DNA of 26,283 nucleotides. It comes from a virus. Shown in pieces: positions 6,313 to 13,947 of this stretch (its first letter is position 1; each line of letters starts with the position of its first letter). Location: positions 1 to 26,283 of the IMG/VR virus record IMGVR_UViG_3300042874_000085. One strand, written 5' to 3'. A model generated the notes under the pieces. That model did no database searches, was not told the DNA's origin, and saw only the letters and a list, made by a program, of their open reading frames with translations. A program made the position numbers and the translations under genes.

Positions 6313-6392
6313 TTTGTATCGGTATTAATTTATATGGATATATTTTATACTGGAAAAAAAAATAGTCAATGTTTTTAATACCGATACAAAAT
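6311..6392. repeat. 18-bp perfect inverted repeat around the HNH promoter
   Basis: Left arm 6311-6328 and right arm 6375-6392 are perfect reverse complements (core GTATCGGTATTAA), 46 bp apart. The left arm begins within the start codon of the HNH gene; the right arm lies upstream of its promoter. The interval holds the -35 and -10 elements. It may be an operator or a cruciform, or the remnant of a duplicated target made when the endonuclease gene arrived. Confidence 0.75.
6342..6369 (-). promoter_or_regulatory. sigma70-type promoter for the HNH gene
   Basis: On the minus strand a TTGACT -35 (6364-6369) is followed by a 16-bp T-rich spacer and a TAAAAT -10 (6342-6347), placing the start of transcription near 6335, about 25 nt before the HNH ATG. 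Confidence 0.55.
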
Positions 6393-6405
6393 TGGAGACG
6401 ATTGA

Positions 6406-6447
6406 AAAATGCAAAAAACGCCTAAGATTAAGCGTTTTTTGCATTTT
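6406..6447. terminator. bidirectional intrinsic terminator
   Basis: A perfect 16-bp inverted repeat (6406-6421 and 6432-6447) with a 10-nt loop. The stem has a GCG core flanked by six A on one side and six T on the other, so it can end transcripts in either direction. It lies between the leftward HNH gene and the rightward packaging genes. Confidence 0.72.
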
Positions 6448-6455
6448 GAGTAAAG

Positions 6456-6494
6456 GGTTACCATACCCCCATATGGGGATATGGTAATCTTTTT
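6456..6494 (+). terminator. rho-independent terminator, rightward
   Basis: A hairpin at 6456-6489 has an ATAT loop, a four-pair C/G upper stem, one C-A mismatch and a ten-pair lower stem, followed by TTTTT (6490-6494). It would stop rightward readthrough from the primase/helicase genes before the virion operon. Confidence 0.7.
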
Positions 6495-6592
6495 ATATAT
6501 ACTTGTCAAGTACTTATTTGTAATAGGGAATTGTATTGTCCTTTGTCAAGGAATTTGGGGGGTAAGTTAGTATGGAAACAGAAAATAAAAAA

Positions 6593-6601
6593 TGTTATAG
6601 T
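6593..6601 (+). promoter_or_regulatory. extended -10 promoter for the packaging operon
   Basis: TGTTATAGT, an extended -10 element (box 6596-6601), lies 32 nt before the first virion-side gene and downstream of two terminators. No clear -35 is seen at the standard distance. Confidence 0.5.
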
Positions 6602-6633
6602 ATTTAGATATTAGGATTTAATTTAATTAAAAA

Positions 6634-6912
6634 ATGAGAGCGTTTGGTTATGAAATTCGTAGAGTAGAAGAAGACTTGAAAAGTGTTATCTTGAATAAGA
6701 TTGAAGCCAATGCGAAGGCTGGTCTTATACAAGCAAGAGTAGAGTTGAGACACCACAAACTATTATTAGAGCAATGCCAAGTAAAGTTAGTTCCAAATGA
6801 TGAAGAATTAAAAAAGGAAATTCGATTGAATGAAGAAGCAGTTGAGCGTGATATTAAAAGTATTAATAATTGGGAAACCCAAATAAGAGCAATTAAATAT
6901 GAGCGAAATTAA
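6634..6912 (+). CDS. small coiled-coil protein, function unknown
   Basis: This 92-residue protein is almost entirely charged helix (E, K, R, with regular L/I/V spacing) and is likely coiled coil, with no catalytic motif. It is the first gene of the rightward operon, after two terminators, and directly precedes another small gene and the terminases. It overlaps the following gene by 14 nt. A packaging or early regulatory role would fit the position but has no direct support. The start is an ATG after an A/T-only tract without Shine-Dalgarno pairing. Confidence 0.6.
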   Translation: MRAFGYEIRRVEEDLKSVILNKIEANAKAGLIQARVELRHHKLLLEQCQVKLVPNDEELKKEIRLNEEAVERDIKSINNWETQIRAIKYERN

Positions 6913-7078
6913 AAAAGAGATGTTGGTAGATGATAAAAAGGCTGAGGAGTTTAAGGTAGAACTTCGTGCGTTAGAGGATAAATATGAGTTTCGTTTGGAG
7001 CCAATATTAAATTATTCGGTGCGTGGTATCGTACCCACAATCAATGTAGTCAGGGTGGAGAAACCAAAAGTAGAATAA
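6899..7078 (+). CDS. small hypothetical protein, 59 aa
   Basis: Starting at ATG 6899 inside the end of the previous gene, this frame encodes 59 residues beginning MSEIKKEML. The first half is acidic helix; the second half (NYSVRGIVPTINVVRVEK) is beta-like. The 14-nt overlap with the gene before it and 18-nt gap to the small terminase support real coding. I recognise no family. Confidence 0.6.
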   Translation: MSEIKKEMLVDDKKAEEFKVELRALEDKYEFRLEPILNYSVRGIVPTINVVRVEKPKVE

Positions 7079-7081
7079 GTG

Positions 7082-7090
7082 TGGTATCAT
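7082..7090 (+). promoter_or_regulatory. extended -10 element before small terminase, leaderless start
   Basis: TGGTATCAT, with its box at 7085-7090, sits exactly 6 nt before ATG 7097. A start of transcription at the usual distance would fall on the A of the start codon. Confidence 0.5.
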
Positions 7091-7096
7091 TGACGA

Positions 7097-7516
7097 ATGA
7101 AACAACAAGGGAAATCATATACTCCAGAAGAACGAACTCAAATTATAGAAAGTTTACGACCATATCTTGAAATGGGATTTAGTAGGCGAAAATCTTGTGC
7201 CTTCTTAGGTTTTGATGACACAACATTATCTAAGTGGGTTCAGGATGATGCTGGTCTTTCGATAAAACTAACTTCGTGGGAAAATGTGAATACAGCTCTA
7301 GCATTGGCTAATATACACCAAGCACTTAAAAATGAGTCAATACTGGTAAAAGAAAAAGGAGAAGTAAAACTTGATAATAGTTGGAAATTGGTATCTAAAC
7401 TTGAAGATGGTTACAAAGATAAATTAGATGTTACAAGTAATGACAAGACAATGACAGTGACTGGTTTTACTTTTGTTAAGAATGGCGACAATAACACCGC
7501 AGATAATTCCGACTAA
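7097..7516 (+). CDS. terS: terminase small subunit
   Basis: This is a 139-residue protein with an N-terminal helix-turn-helix-like region (residues 9-50, with FSRRKSCAFLGFDDTTLSKW), a helical middle (residues 60-85) and a flexible C-terminus. Size, HTH and position immediately before the large terminase fit a small terminase subunit, which recognises the packaging site and assembles as a ring. It overlaps the large subunit gene by 35 nt. Identification rests on context plus the HTH, since small terminases are divergent. Confidence 0.7.
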   Translation: MKQQGKSYTPEERTQIIESLRPYLEMGFSRRKSCAFLGFDDTTLSKWVQDDAGLSIKLTSWENVNTALALANIHQALKNESILVKEKGEVKLDNSWKLVSKLEDGYKDKLDVTSNDKTMTVTGFTFVKNGDNNTADNSD

Positions 7517-9029
7517 GAAGCAAGAGCTTGCTTGGGACAAGTGGATGGATGACACCACTCGTTTTATTGTCTTTGGTGGTGGTGCAGGTGGTGGTAAATC
7601 ATGGGTTGGGTGCGAGATGATACTCACTGGATGTTATTTTTATGCTGGTTCTAGTTGGTTTTTGGCTCGTAATGAATTGAAGCGATTAATGAATACTACG
7701 TATAAGACGTTCAAAAAAGTTTGTACGCATCACAAAATACCAGAGTCTGATTGGAGATTAGACGGGCAGTACAACATAATTTATTTTAATAATGGTTCAG
7801 AAATTCATTTACTCGATGTTGCATATAAACCAACTGATGATATGTACGAACGATTTGGTTCGTATGAATTTACAGGTGGTTTTGGCGATGAAATAAATGA
7901 GTGGGAGTTTGATGCCTATGATGTATTGAAGTCTAGAATTGGGCGTAATAATGTTTTCTCTACTTCGGAGAAAAAGATGATTTCTCCACCAGCAGATTTT
8001 CAAGATTTTCCAGAAAAATATTCTGAGTTAGTAACAATATATCCGAAGTTTTTTGGGGCGTGTAACCCAGCAAAAAACTGGGTATTTCAAGAATTTTACA
8101 AGCCTTGGAAAAATGGTACGTTATCATCAGACAAAGCTTTTATACAATCACTGTATTCTGACAATCCATATACTGCTCAAACGTATGGTGAACAACTTGC
8201 ATCAATTAAGAACGTAATTAATCGGCAACGTCTTATGGAAGGTAAGTGGGAGTACACTGATGATATTTCTGCGCTCGTTACATATGGCGCCTTGGAAGAT
8301 ATGTTTTCAAATACTGAGGCTCTTTCGGGAATAAAATATGCTGTATTTGATATAGCTAGAGGTGGTGCGGATAATGCCATTGCAAATCTCTTTGATGGCT
8401 GGCACTCATATAAACGAATTAAGTTACAGAAGACAGACGATCCGATGGAATTACGTCAAGAAATTCGGGAGATACTTTCTATTGAAAACATTGCGTATAA
8501 AAATGCTATCTATGACGATAATGGGGTTGGGTGGGCTATGTCTGGTGGAGATTTGAAAGGAATGAGACAGTTTATAGGTTCTCGTTCCCCACTACCAACA
8601 AGGGAACAGTTTAAAATACGAGTACGAAATAAAATTGACCCTAATGGATTAAACCCAAATTTTACAAACTTGAAGTCGCAAGCGGGATTTTTTCTAGCAG
8701 ATAAAATAAATAATCACGAAATATCATCAGCAATAGCTGATGATAGTGAAATAATTATTGAAGACCTTACAGCATTGTTAATTCAGGAAGATATTGAACG
8801 TGAAGGAAAACTTAAACTTAGAACGAAGGAGAATGTTAAAGATGATTTAGGTCGCTCTCCAGATTATGGTGATACGTACATTATGCGTGCATGGTTTGAT
8901 TTGTATATTAATGCACAAATGACAGATCCAAAAGAAGAGGAGCGTATATCAGGTTACTATGACATGCTTGCTCTGAAGGCTAATATGAAAATAACCAAGA
9001 AAGAAAAACCTAAAGCAGGCTTGCGATAA
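7482..9029 (+). CDS. terL: terminase large subunit (packaging ATPase and nuclease)
   Basis: A 515-residue protein from ATG 7482; a TTG at 7473 is less likely. Walker A GGAGGGKS is at residues 33-40, and Walker B with catalytic acid is GGFGDEINEW (D136, E137). The nuclease half has VFDIARGGADNA, IYDDNGVGW and DYGDTYIMRAWF, supplying the acidic residues of the RNase H-like fold. It powers DNA translocation into the prohead and cuts the concatemer. The gene follows the small subunit with a 35-nt overlap and precedes the portal, the standard order. Length is normal and no truncation or intein is seen here. Confidence 0.93.
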   Translation: MATITPQIIPTKKQELAWDKWMDDTTRFIVFGGGAGGGKSWVGCEMILTGCYFYAGSSWFLARNELKRLMNTTYKTFKKVCTHHKIPESDWRLDGQYNIIYFNNGSEIHLLDVAYKPTDDMYERFGSYEFTGGFGDEINEWEFDAYDVLKSRIGRNNVFSTSEKKMISPPADFQDFPEKYSELVTIYPKFFGACNPAKNWVFQEFYKPWKNGTLSSDKAFIQSLYSDNPYTAQTYGEQLASIKNVINRQRLMEGKWEYTDDISALVTYGALEDMFSNTEALSGIKYAVFDIARGGADNAIANLFDGWHSYKRIKLQKTDDPMELRQEIREILSIENIAYKNAIYDDNGVGWAMSGGDLKGMRQFIGSRSPLPTREQFKIRVRNKIDPNGLNPNFTNLKSQAGFFLADKINNHEISSAIADDSEIIIEDLTALLIQEDIEREGKLKLRTKENVKDDLGRSPDYGDTYIMRAWFDLYINAQMTDPKEEERISGYYDMLALKANMKITKKEKPKAGLR

Positions 9030-9034
9030 AAACA

Positions 9035-9043
9035 TGGTATAAT
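9035..9043 (+). promoter_or_regulatory. extended -10 promoter before the portal gene
   Basis: TGGTATAAT, a consensus extended -10, with its box at 9038-9043, lies 10 nt before the portal ATG. The mRNA would have a leader of only a few bases. Confidence 0.55.
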
Positions 9044-9053
9044 ATATTCAAAT

Positions 9054-10892
9054 ATGAAAATCTACGATTACGTTGAAGCACAACGCTCATTCTATGAGAC
9101 ACGTACAATCCCATTGCAGTCAGGAGATGACTACAGTCAATACCAACTTATTAAGGCAACTAACTATGCACGCCGTTCTCGGTATATTGATAATAATGCT
9201 TATGATGACATTATAGGTGAATATCCTTATGACAATATCTCAGAGTATCGTATTCGTCTTGAGGCACGCTCTACAGACCGTGATATTAAGCACATGGAGG
9301 TTGAACCAATGGATGCATCTGATGAAGCTCGTGTATCTGCTATGGTCGCTACAAAAGCACTACAAAAAAAGATGCGTGACATGCGATTCGGTAAAACTCT
9401 TAATGAGTATTCTGTAGTACGACCTCGATATGGTGCTGTTCTTTTTAAGCGAGTAGAAACTGAGAAGGGTAAAGATGTATATATCGTGCCATGGGAAAAT
9501 GTCATTACGGATATGACAGATATTCTTACTTCACCTATTGTCGAAAAACATTTTTACACTCCCGGACAACTTAAAAAACAAACGACATGGAAGAATGTCA
9601 ATGAAGCAATTACGACTGCACGTGAACAAAAAAAATCAAAAGACATTGGAGGTAAATCAAATGCAGATGCAGACACGGTTGGAACATACATCACTGTGTT
9701 TGAGGTTACTGGCGAGATAGAAAAAGCAACACTCCTTGAGGCACAAGGTGAGAAATGGACTGATGATGACATGAATGAGTTTGTGTTGGCTCGTATTATT
9801 TATGCACCACTCGGTAAAGATAAATCAGGTAAAAATACCGGTATTATATTCCGTGTCGATGAAATTACCGAAAAGGAATATCCGTATAAACTTGATGTGC
9901 GTCATCCTGTTATTGGTAGGGCATTTGGTGAAGGTATTCCTGAGGAAGTTTCTGAACATCAGAGGTGGCATAATTTTTATAAAACAGAAGAAGCTCGTGC
10001 TGTTGCCATTGGTGGTAAAATACTATTTTATACTGACGATGGTAACGTAGTAGATAGTATTTACGCAGATGGAATTGATCACGGTACAGTGCTTCAAGTT
10101 GGGGAAGGTAAAACATTTCAACAGCTTAATACTATTCCTAGTACCATACCTGTATATCAGAACATCACAGAGCAATGGGACTCTTCAGCAGATAAAAAGA
10201 CTAATTCATTCGAGGCGGTTATGGGTGAGGAGTCTAAGAGTGGGACTCCGTTCCGTGCGCAGTATTTACAAAATATAGCAGGAACATCACAGTTTGAACA
10301 AGAACTTGAAGATATGGGACTCTTTCTTGAAGAGCTTATTGGTGATTGGATTTTAGAAGATGCTCTTAATGAGGCGGCGAGTGCTGGTGAAATTGATGAC
10401 ACCTTTACTAAAGAAGAACTTGACCTTATCGACCGCACCATTATTAACAAAGAGATGATTAAGCGTGGTGCTGAGTCACTTTTGAATGGGCAACTTGTTA
10501 CACCAGAGATACAGGCGGTAATGGAAAAAGACATTACTACTGATTTGAAGCGAAAAGGTGCAAGACGTAAGATTACAGACATTCAGGAATTTATCCGTAA
10601 TGCAGGCAAAAAGGTTATTGTACGCACCACTGATGAACAACGATCTAAGGCGGTACTCTTTGAGTCATATAGTAATGCCATTAACCTTGCCAAGGGTATT
10701 GATAGAACAGACCCAGTACAACTTGCGCTTCGTGATAAGGTGCTCGATATGATTGGAGTGTCCGAACAGGAACTTATGTTGTATGTAAATCAAGCAATGC
10801 AAGCGGCAGAACAAATGGCACCGCAAGGCGGACAAGTAAAGATGCAAACAGAGCAAATGAACCAAGAGCAGAGCGTAGCACCAGTAATATAA
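9054..10892 (+). CDS. portal protein
   Basis: This is a 612-residue protein located directly after the large terminase. It is rich in charged helices with an N-terminal region (ARRSRYIDN, YDNISEYRIR), a central beta region (VYIVPWENVITD) and long C-terminal helices ending in a Met/Gln-rich tail. The segment FEAVMGEESKSGTPFRAQYLQ and the following helices suit the portal stem/wing. Portal proteins form the dodecameric DNA channel at the capsid vertex. Identification depends on size and synteny more than on a single motif. Confidence 0.78.
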   Translation: MKIYDYVEAQRSFYETRTIPLQSGDDYSQYQLIKATNYARRSRYIDNNAYDDIIGEYPYDNISEYRIRLEARSTDRDIKHMEVEPMDASDEARVSAMVATKALQKKMRDMRFGKTLNEYSVVRPRYGAVLFKRVETEKGKDVYIVPWENVITDMTDILTSPIVEKHFYTPGQLKKQTTWKNVNEAITTAREQKKSKDIGGKSNADADTVGTYITVFEVTGEIEKATLLEAQGEKWTDDDMNEFVLARIIYAPLGKDKSGKNTGIIFRVDEITEKEYPYKLDVRHPVIGRAFGEGIPEEVSEHQRWHNFYKTEEARAVAIGGKILFYTDDGNVVDSIYADGIDHGTVLQVGEGKTFQQLNTIPSTIPVYQNITEQWDSSADKKTNSFEAVMGEESKSGTPFRAQYLQNIAGTSQFEQELEDMGLFLEELIGDWILEDALNEAASAGEIDDTFTKEELDLIDRTIINKEMIKRGAESLLNGQLVTPEIQAVMEKDITTDLKRKGARRKITDIQEFIRNAGKKVIVRTTDEQRSKAVLFESYSNAINLAKGIDRTDPVQLALRDKVLDMIGVSEQELMLYVNQAMQAAEQMAPQGGQVKMQTEQMNQEQSVAPVI

Positions 10893-10893
10893 T

Positions 10894-11175
10894 ATGTGGT
10901 CAGAGCGAGAAATAACTATAGCCAAACAATTACAAGAGCCATCAACATTGGCTTTTTTGCGTAAGATATTCATAGCCACTATCACCAGTAATGATGAAGA
11001 GATTTCTAAAAATATTGTTGCCCTTGATGATGCTGAATATGGGCGCTTGATGAAAGTTGTGTACCTTGCAAAGAAAGAAAATAAATCGAGACTAAATTTG
11101 ATTGCGGAAATTTCTAAAAGGAAGCCTATTGTTGCTGGTGAAGAAAAAAAAGTTTCTACTCTTGCACCACGATGA
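10894..11175 (+). CDS. small helical protein, function unknown
   Basis: This 93-residue protein starts one base after the portal stop (TAA-T-ATG). It is mostly helical and mildly basic, with FLRKIFIATI and RLMKVVYLAKKE segments and no known motif. It sits between the portal and scaffold genes, so it may be a head-assembly accessory protein; this is inferred from position only. Confidence 0.6.
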   Translation: MWSEREITIAKQLQEPSTLAFLRKIFIATITSNDEEISKNIVALDDAEYGRLMKVVYLAKKENKSRLNLIAEISKRKPIVAGEEKKVSTLAPR

Positions 11176-11177
11176 TG

Positions 11178-11186
11178 TGGTATAAT
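11178..11186 (+). promoter_or_regulatory. extended -10 promoter for the scaffold/capsid genes
   Basis: TGGTATAAT with its box at 11181-11186, directly after the stop at 11175. Unlike the other copies it is followed by a leader of roughly 85 nt before the next ATG. Confidence 0.6.
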
Positions 11187-11278
11187 ATAGATAAGAGAAG
11201 AGCGCTCTCAACCTCTAACTGTGTAGGTTAAGTTTTTATATATAAAAGGTCTCACTAATCCTTAAGTGATATAGAGCC
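11187..11278 (+). other. structured 5' leader of the scaffold mRNA
   Basis: The leader contains the palindrome AGAGCGCTCT (11199-11208), a weak hairpin AACCT/AGGTT (11210-11214 and 11225-11229) followed by AAGTTTTT, a 14-bp A/T palindrome, and a TCACT/AGTGA hairpin. The GCGCTCTCA at 11202-11210 recurs in the leader of the adaptor gene (13210-13218). It may stabilise the message or attenuate transcription. Confidence 0.4.
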
Positions 11279-11854
11279 ATGTTTGTAGAAAACAATGAAG
11301 AAGAGATAGTTGATTCAGCTGAGACTACTATCACAGATGATGTATCAGATAACGATACCGAAAATGCAAGCAATACAGAAGATGAAGTTGCGAAGACTAC
11401 AGAAAGTAGCAAGCAACAGTCAGATAAAACTGGCGAAACTACAGAGCAAAGACGTGCTCGTATCAAGCGACAATACGAACGAGAGTTTGGTAAGCAAGAT
11501 AGTAAAGGTAGTGAAGAAGGTAGTAAAGAAAAAGAAGTAGGAAGTGATGAGCGTTACCAACGACTTGAACTCAAGACAGAAGGTATTACTTCAAAAAAGG
11601 CACAAGATGTAGTGTTGGAATACGCAAAATGGAAAGGAATTGACCCAGTAGATGCTCTTAAATCTCCAATTGTAAAAGCGGAGATTGCAGACCTTGAAAA
11701 GAAAACATCAGCTCCACCACCGTCAAAGCGTACTACAGCAGGTGCCACAGATTCGTTTGAGTATTGGGTTTCACAAGCTAAAAAAGGAAACTTCCCTCGT
11801 GGCGATAAAGCTATGATGGATAAACTCAAGAAAGCACGTATCTTTACATCATAA
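11279..11854 (+). CDS. scaffolding protein
   Basis: This is a 191-residue protein with a strongly acidic, Thr/Ser/Glu-rich N-terminal half, a central basic QRRARIKRQYEREF segment, and a helical C-terminal part that ends with basic residues (MMDKLKKARIF). Unequal charge distribution, Pro/Ser linker (APPPSKRTTAG) and a basic C-terminus placed directly before the major capsid gene are typical of phage scaffolds, which bind coat subunits with their C-terminus and leave or are cleaved before maturation. No protease gene is seen next to it. Confidence 0.68.
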   Translation: MFVENNEEEIVDSAETTITDDVSDNDTENASNTEDEVAKTTESSKQQSDKTGETTEQRRARIKRQYEREFGKQDSKGSEEGSKEKEVGSDERYQRLELKTEGITSKKAQDVVLEYAKWKGIDPVDALKSPIVKAEIADLEKKTSAPPPSKRTTAGATDSFEYWVSQAKKGNFPRGDKAMMDKLKKARIFTS

Positions 11855-11881
11855 TTTAACCCTTAAAATTAAAAATAAATT

Positions 11882-13132
11882 ATGTCAAACGTATTTGCCG
11901 AAGATGTACAGAAGCAATTCTATATGGAAGGACTTCAGGACAATCTTCGAGATTCAGTCCCAATGCTTCTTGTTTCAGAAGTTGAAACAGAGAACGCAGA
12001 ATATATTGTTAATCGCTATGGCGCAGATGTAAGCGCACAATCTACAAAGAACTCTTTGTATAGACGTGCAACAGGCTTTACATACAGCCGAGATAAAAAG
12101 TCAATCGATGAGATTGCAACCGTAACTGATGTAATTCTTTACCAAGAACTTATGCGGGAAGGTTTTGATATAGTTGCTGATCGTCAAGATAAACACGCTT
12201 TTGCACTTCGCAAAGCTGTACACCGACACTCTGTTTCAACAGGAGTATCAAGCGCCGGTTCACTCCTTGATAATGAAGTATTGGGTGGTTCTGCTTCAGC
12301 AGGAACTCCAATCACTTTATCAAGTTCAAACCCAGATGATGTAGCCGCTACTATCGTTCAAATTCTTCAAGAAGAAAACGCATACGGTGAAAACACACCA
12401 TTTGTAATGATGACTCCAAAGCAAGCTAAGTTCTTTAACCTCTTTTCACAAGGTGCTGGGTTCTCAGTAGCTGATAAAGCACTTGTTAATAGCATCTTCA
12501 CTGTTGCTGGGGGTACTCGTGTAATTCGTGGTGCGCAAGGATTTGCAGGGCTTGATGTTATCGTGACCAATGAAATGCCACGTACATCAGTTCTTACTCT
12601 TTCTGCCCCACTTGTTGCAGCCGAGACAATCACCATAAACGGTGTTGTACTTACCGCAGCAGCAACTCCAGCTACAGCAGGAGCTGTAGATGTTGAGGCA
12701 ACCACCGAAGCTCAAATTGATACGCTCGTGGCAGCTATCAATAACAGCTCGTACTACTTAGCTGGTGTTGGTGATGCTAATGATTACTTTGAAGTATCAC
12801 AAGCTAACCGTACTATCTGGGAAGCAGCCGGCGTTCGCGCTCGTAAGCTCACAACAACCACTCTTGAAGTAACTTCGTTTACAACTCTAACTGTTGCAGA
12901 AACAAGTACAGTGGGTGCATGGGGAACCGTAAAGGAACACATGCTTGCTGGTGCTTACAATGCTGTAACTATTGCTCTTCCTTCTAAGGGTATGCGTTCA
13001 GATGAAAAGACACTTTCAGCAGCCGTTGGTGGAACAGGAACACACGGTTTTGAACTTACAACTCTTCAGATGCACGATGCAGTTGTCTGGTCAAATAACG
13101 CCGGAAAGTTGGTCGATGTCCTTTGTGTATAA
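11882..13132 (+). CDS. major capsid protein, HK97-type fold with inserted domain
   Basis: This is a 416-residue protein with the usual HK97-fold pattern: an N-terminal helix/arm, VSEVETENAEYIVNRYG, a spine-helix region around residues 100-120 (DRQDKHAFALRKAVHR), and a P/A-domain core (FVMMTPKQAKFF, GFAGLDVIVTNEMP). Residues about 236-340 form a Thr/Ala-rich beta segment (ETITINGVVLTA, WEAAGVRARKLT) between the core and the C-terminal strand, probably an inserted surface domain. The C-terminus (LTTLQMHDAVVWSNNAGKLVDVL) returns to the capsid core. It follows the scaffold gene by 27 A/T-rich nt. It would be the most abundant protein in the particle. Confidence 0.82.
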   Translation: MSNVFAEDVQKQFYMEGLQDNLRDSVPMLLVSEVETENAEYIVNRYGADVSAQSTKNSLYRRATGFTYSRDKKSIDEIATVTDVILYQELMREGFDIVADRQDKHAFALRKAVHRHSVSTGVSSAGSLLDNEVLGGSASAGTPITLSSSNPDDVAATIVQILQEENAYGENTPFVMMTPKQAKFFNLFSQGAGFSVADKALVNSIFTVAGGTRVIRGAQGFAGLDVIVTNEMPRTSVLTLSAPLVAAETITINGVVLTAAATPATAGAVDVEATTEAQIDTLVAAINNSSYYLAGVGDANDYFEVSQANRTIWEAAGVRARKLTTTTLEVTSFTTLTVAETSTVGAWGTVKEHMLAGAYNAVTIALPSKGMRSDEKTLSAAVGGTGTHGFELTTLQMHDAVVWSNNAGKLVDVLCV

Positions 13133-13176
13133 GGGTTGTACATACACAAGATTGCTTTACACAAATTAAAGTAGAA

Positions 13177-13235
13177 CTCAATCCCTTTAGGGGGTTGAGT
13201 AGGGGACTGGCGCTCTCAGTCTCCTACTCAACCCC
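13177..13235 (+). promoter_or_regulatory. mutually exclusive hairpins in the capsid-adaptor gap
   Basis: Three segments can pair. A nine-base element (13177-13185) pairs with 13191-13199 through a TTTAG loop, with one G-U wobble. The same second element, extended to 13191-13209, pairs along 19 positions with 13217-13235 (18 Watson-Crick pairs and one G-U) around a 7-nt loop. No T-run follows, so it is not a simple terminator. It could act as an mRNA stability or processing element, or as an attenuator-like switch between highly expressed capsid and lower expressed adaptor. Confidence 0.75.
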
Positions 13236-13247
13236 TCAAAAATAACT

Positions 13248-13946
13248 ATGAATGAAAATACATTACAAACCATATACGATGCCGTTAAAGACCTCACTGG
13301 ACAGACTAATTTAGCTGTAGATAAGTTTATTCGAGGTGTAAACTTCGCAGTAGATGACTACACACGACAAAGATTGCTTGCAAGTCCTCGCTTTACACCA
13401 GACAGCACTCTATATGGGAATATTTCACGGGTAACGGTGTCTTTAGGTTCAGGAGTAGAGAAACTATCACTTCCTACAGAACTCATCACAATAAGGCAAA
13501 TAGAAGTATTAAACGATGATGTATACCAGCTAGTAGAGCCGACTGATATACAAGACCATTCTGATGAACCACTAAGTACCAAATACTCAGGTTCTGGTAT
13601 TCCCGAAGTGTACGACATCGAAAGTAATCATATTTATTTCTACCCAGTACCCTCTGGATCAATGACTGTACGAATGACATATCAAAGAGCGCATCCACGC
13701 TTTACCGCATCAGATTTGTCGCTTAGTTTGGGGGTTCTTTCGATAGATGAGGAGTATCTTGTACTCTATACAGCAGATTATGTAATGCTTGGTTCATCTG
13801 ATAGTGCGGTTGTAGCAGTTTCGCAACGACTTGCACAGAAACGAGTAGATATTCGTACTATGTTTGGCAATTTAGACCAAGATAGAGCGAAAAAAATGCG
13901 AGTAACACAATCAAACGCATTTAAGTTTAATAGTTTTAAAAGATAA
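13248..13946 (+). CDS. head-tail adaptor / connector protein
   Basis: This is a 232-residue protein. The N-terminal helices (MNENTLQTIYDAVKDLTG) are followed by a beta domain with LPTELITIRQIEVLNDD, and IYFYPVPSGSMTVRMTYQR (residues about 126-144), then C-terminal helices (LVLYTADYVML, SQRLAQKRVD). This is the pattern of podovirus adaptors such as the T7 gp11 and P22 gp4 families, which bind beneath the portal ring and start tail assembly. Its place after the major capsid gene agrees. The gene is preceded by the large hairpin; no Shine-Dalgarno sequence is seen. Confidence 0.72.
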   Translation: MNENTLQTIYDAVKDLTGQTNLAVDKFIRGVNFAVDDYTRQRLLASPRFTPDSTLYGNISRVTVSLGSGVEKLSLPTELITIRQIEVLNDDVYQLVEPTDIQDHSDEPLSTKYSGSGIPEVYDIESNHIYFYPVPSGSMTVRMTYQRAHPRFTASDLSLSLGVLSIDEEYLVLYTADYVMLGSSDSAVVAVSQRLAQKRVDIRTMFGNLDQDRAKKMRVTQSNAFKFNSFKR

Positions 13947-13947
13947 T

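Larger units (their letters stand above)
6313..6633. other. 321-bp non-coding region between replication and packaging modules
   Basis: No convincing gene is present. From left to right it holds the HNH promoter inside an 18-bp inverted repeat, two hairpin terminators, and two copies of TTGTCAAG (6503-6510 and 6543-6550, 40 bp apart). The first copy lies in the palindrome ACTTG-T-CAAGT. These could be regulator-binding sites. An extended -10 at 6593 follows. Confidence 0.6.

Noticed and set aside
6503-6550. Two minus-strand TTGACA elements as promoters
   Set aside because: No good -10 at the right distance, and transcripts would meet the terminators immediately.
7473-7481. TTG start for the large terminase
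   Set aside because: ATG three codons downstream is the better start and lies in the same frame.
9227-10582. Long minus-strand open frames opposite the portal gene
   Set aside because: They are Ser/Arg-rich shadows of a strongly coding plus strand, without start signals or motifs.
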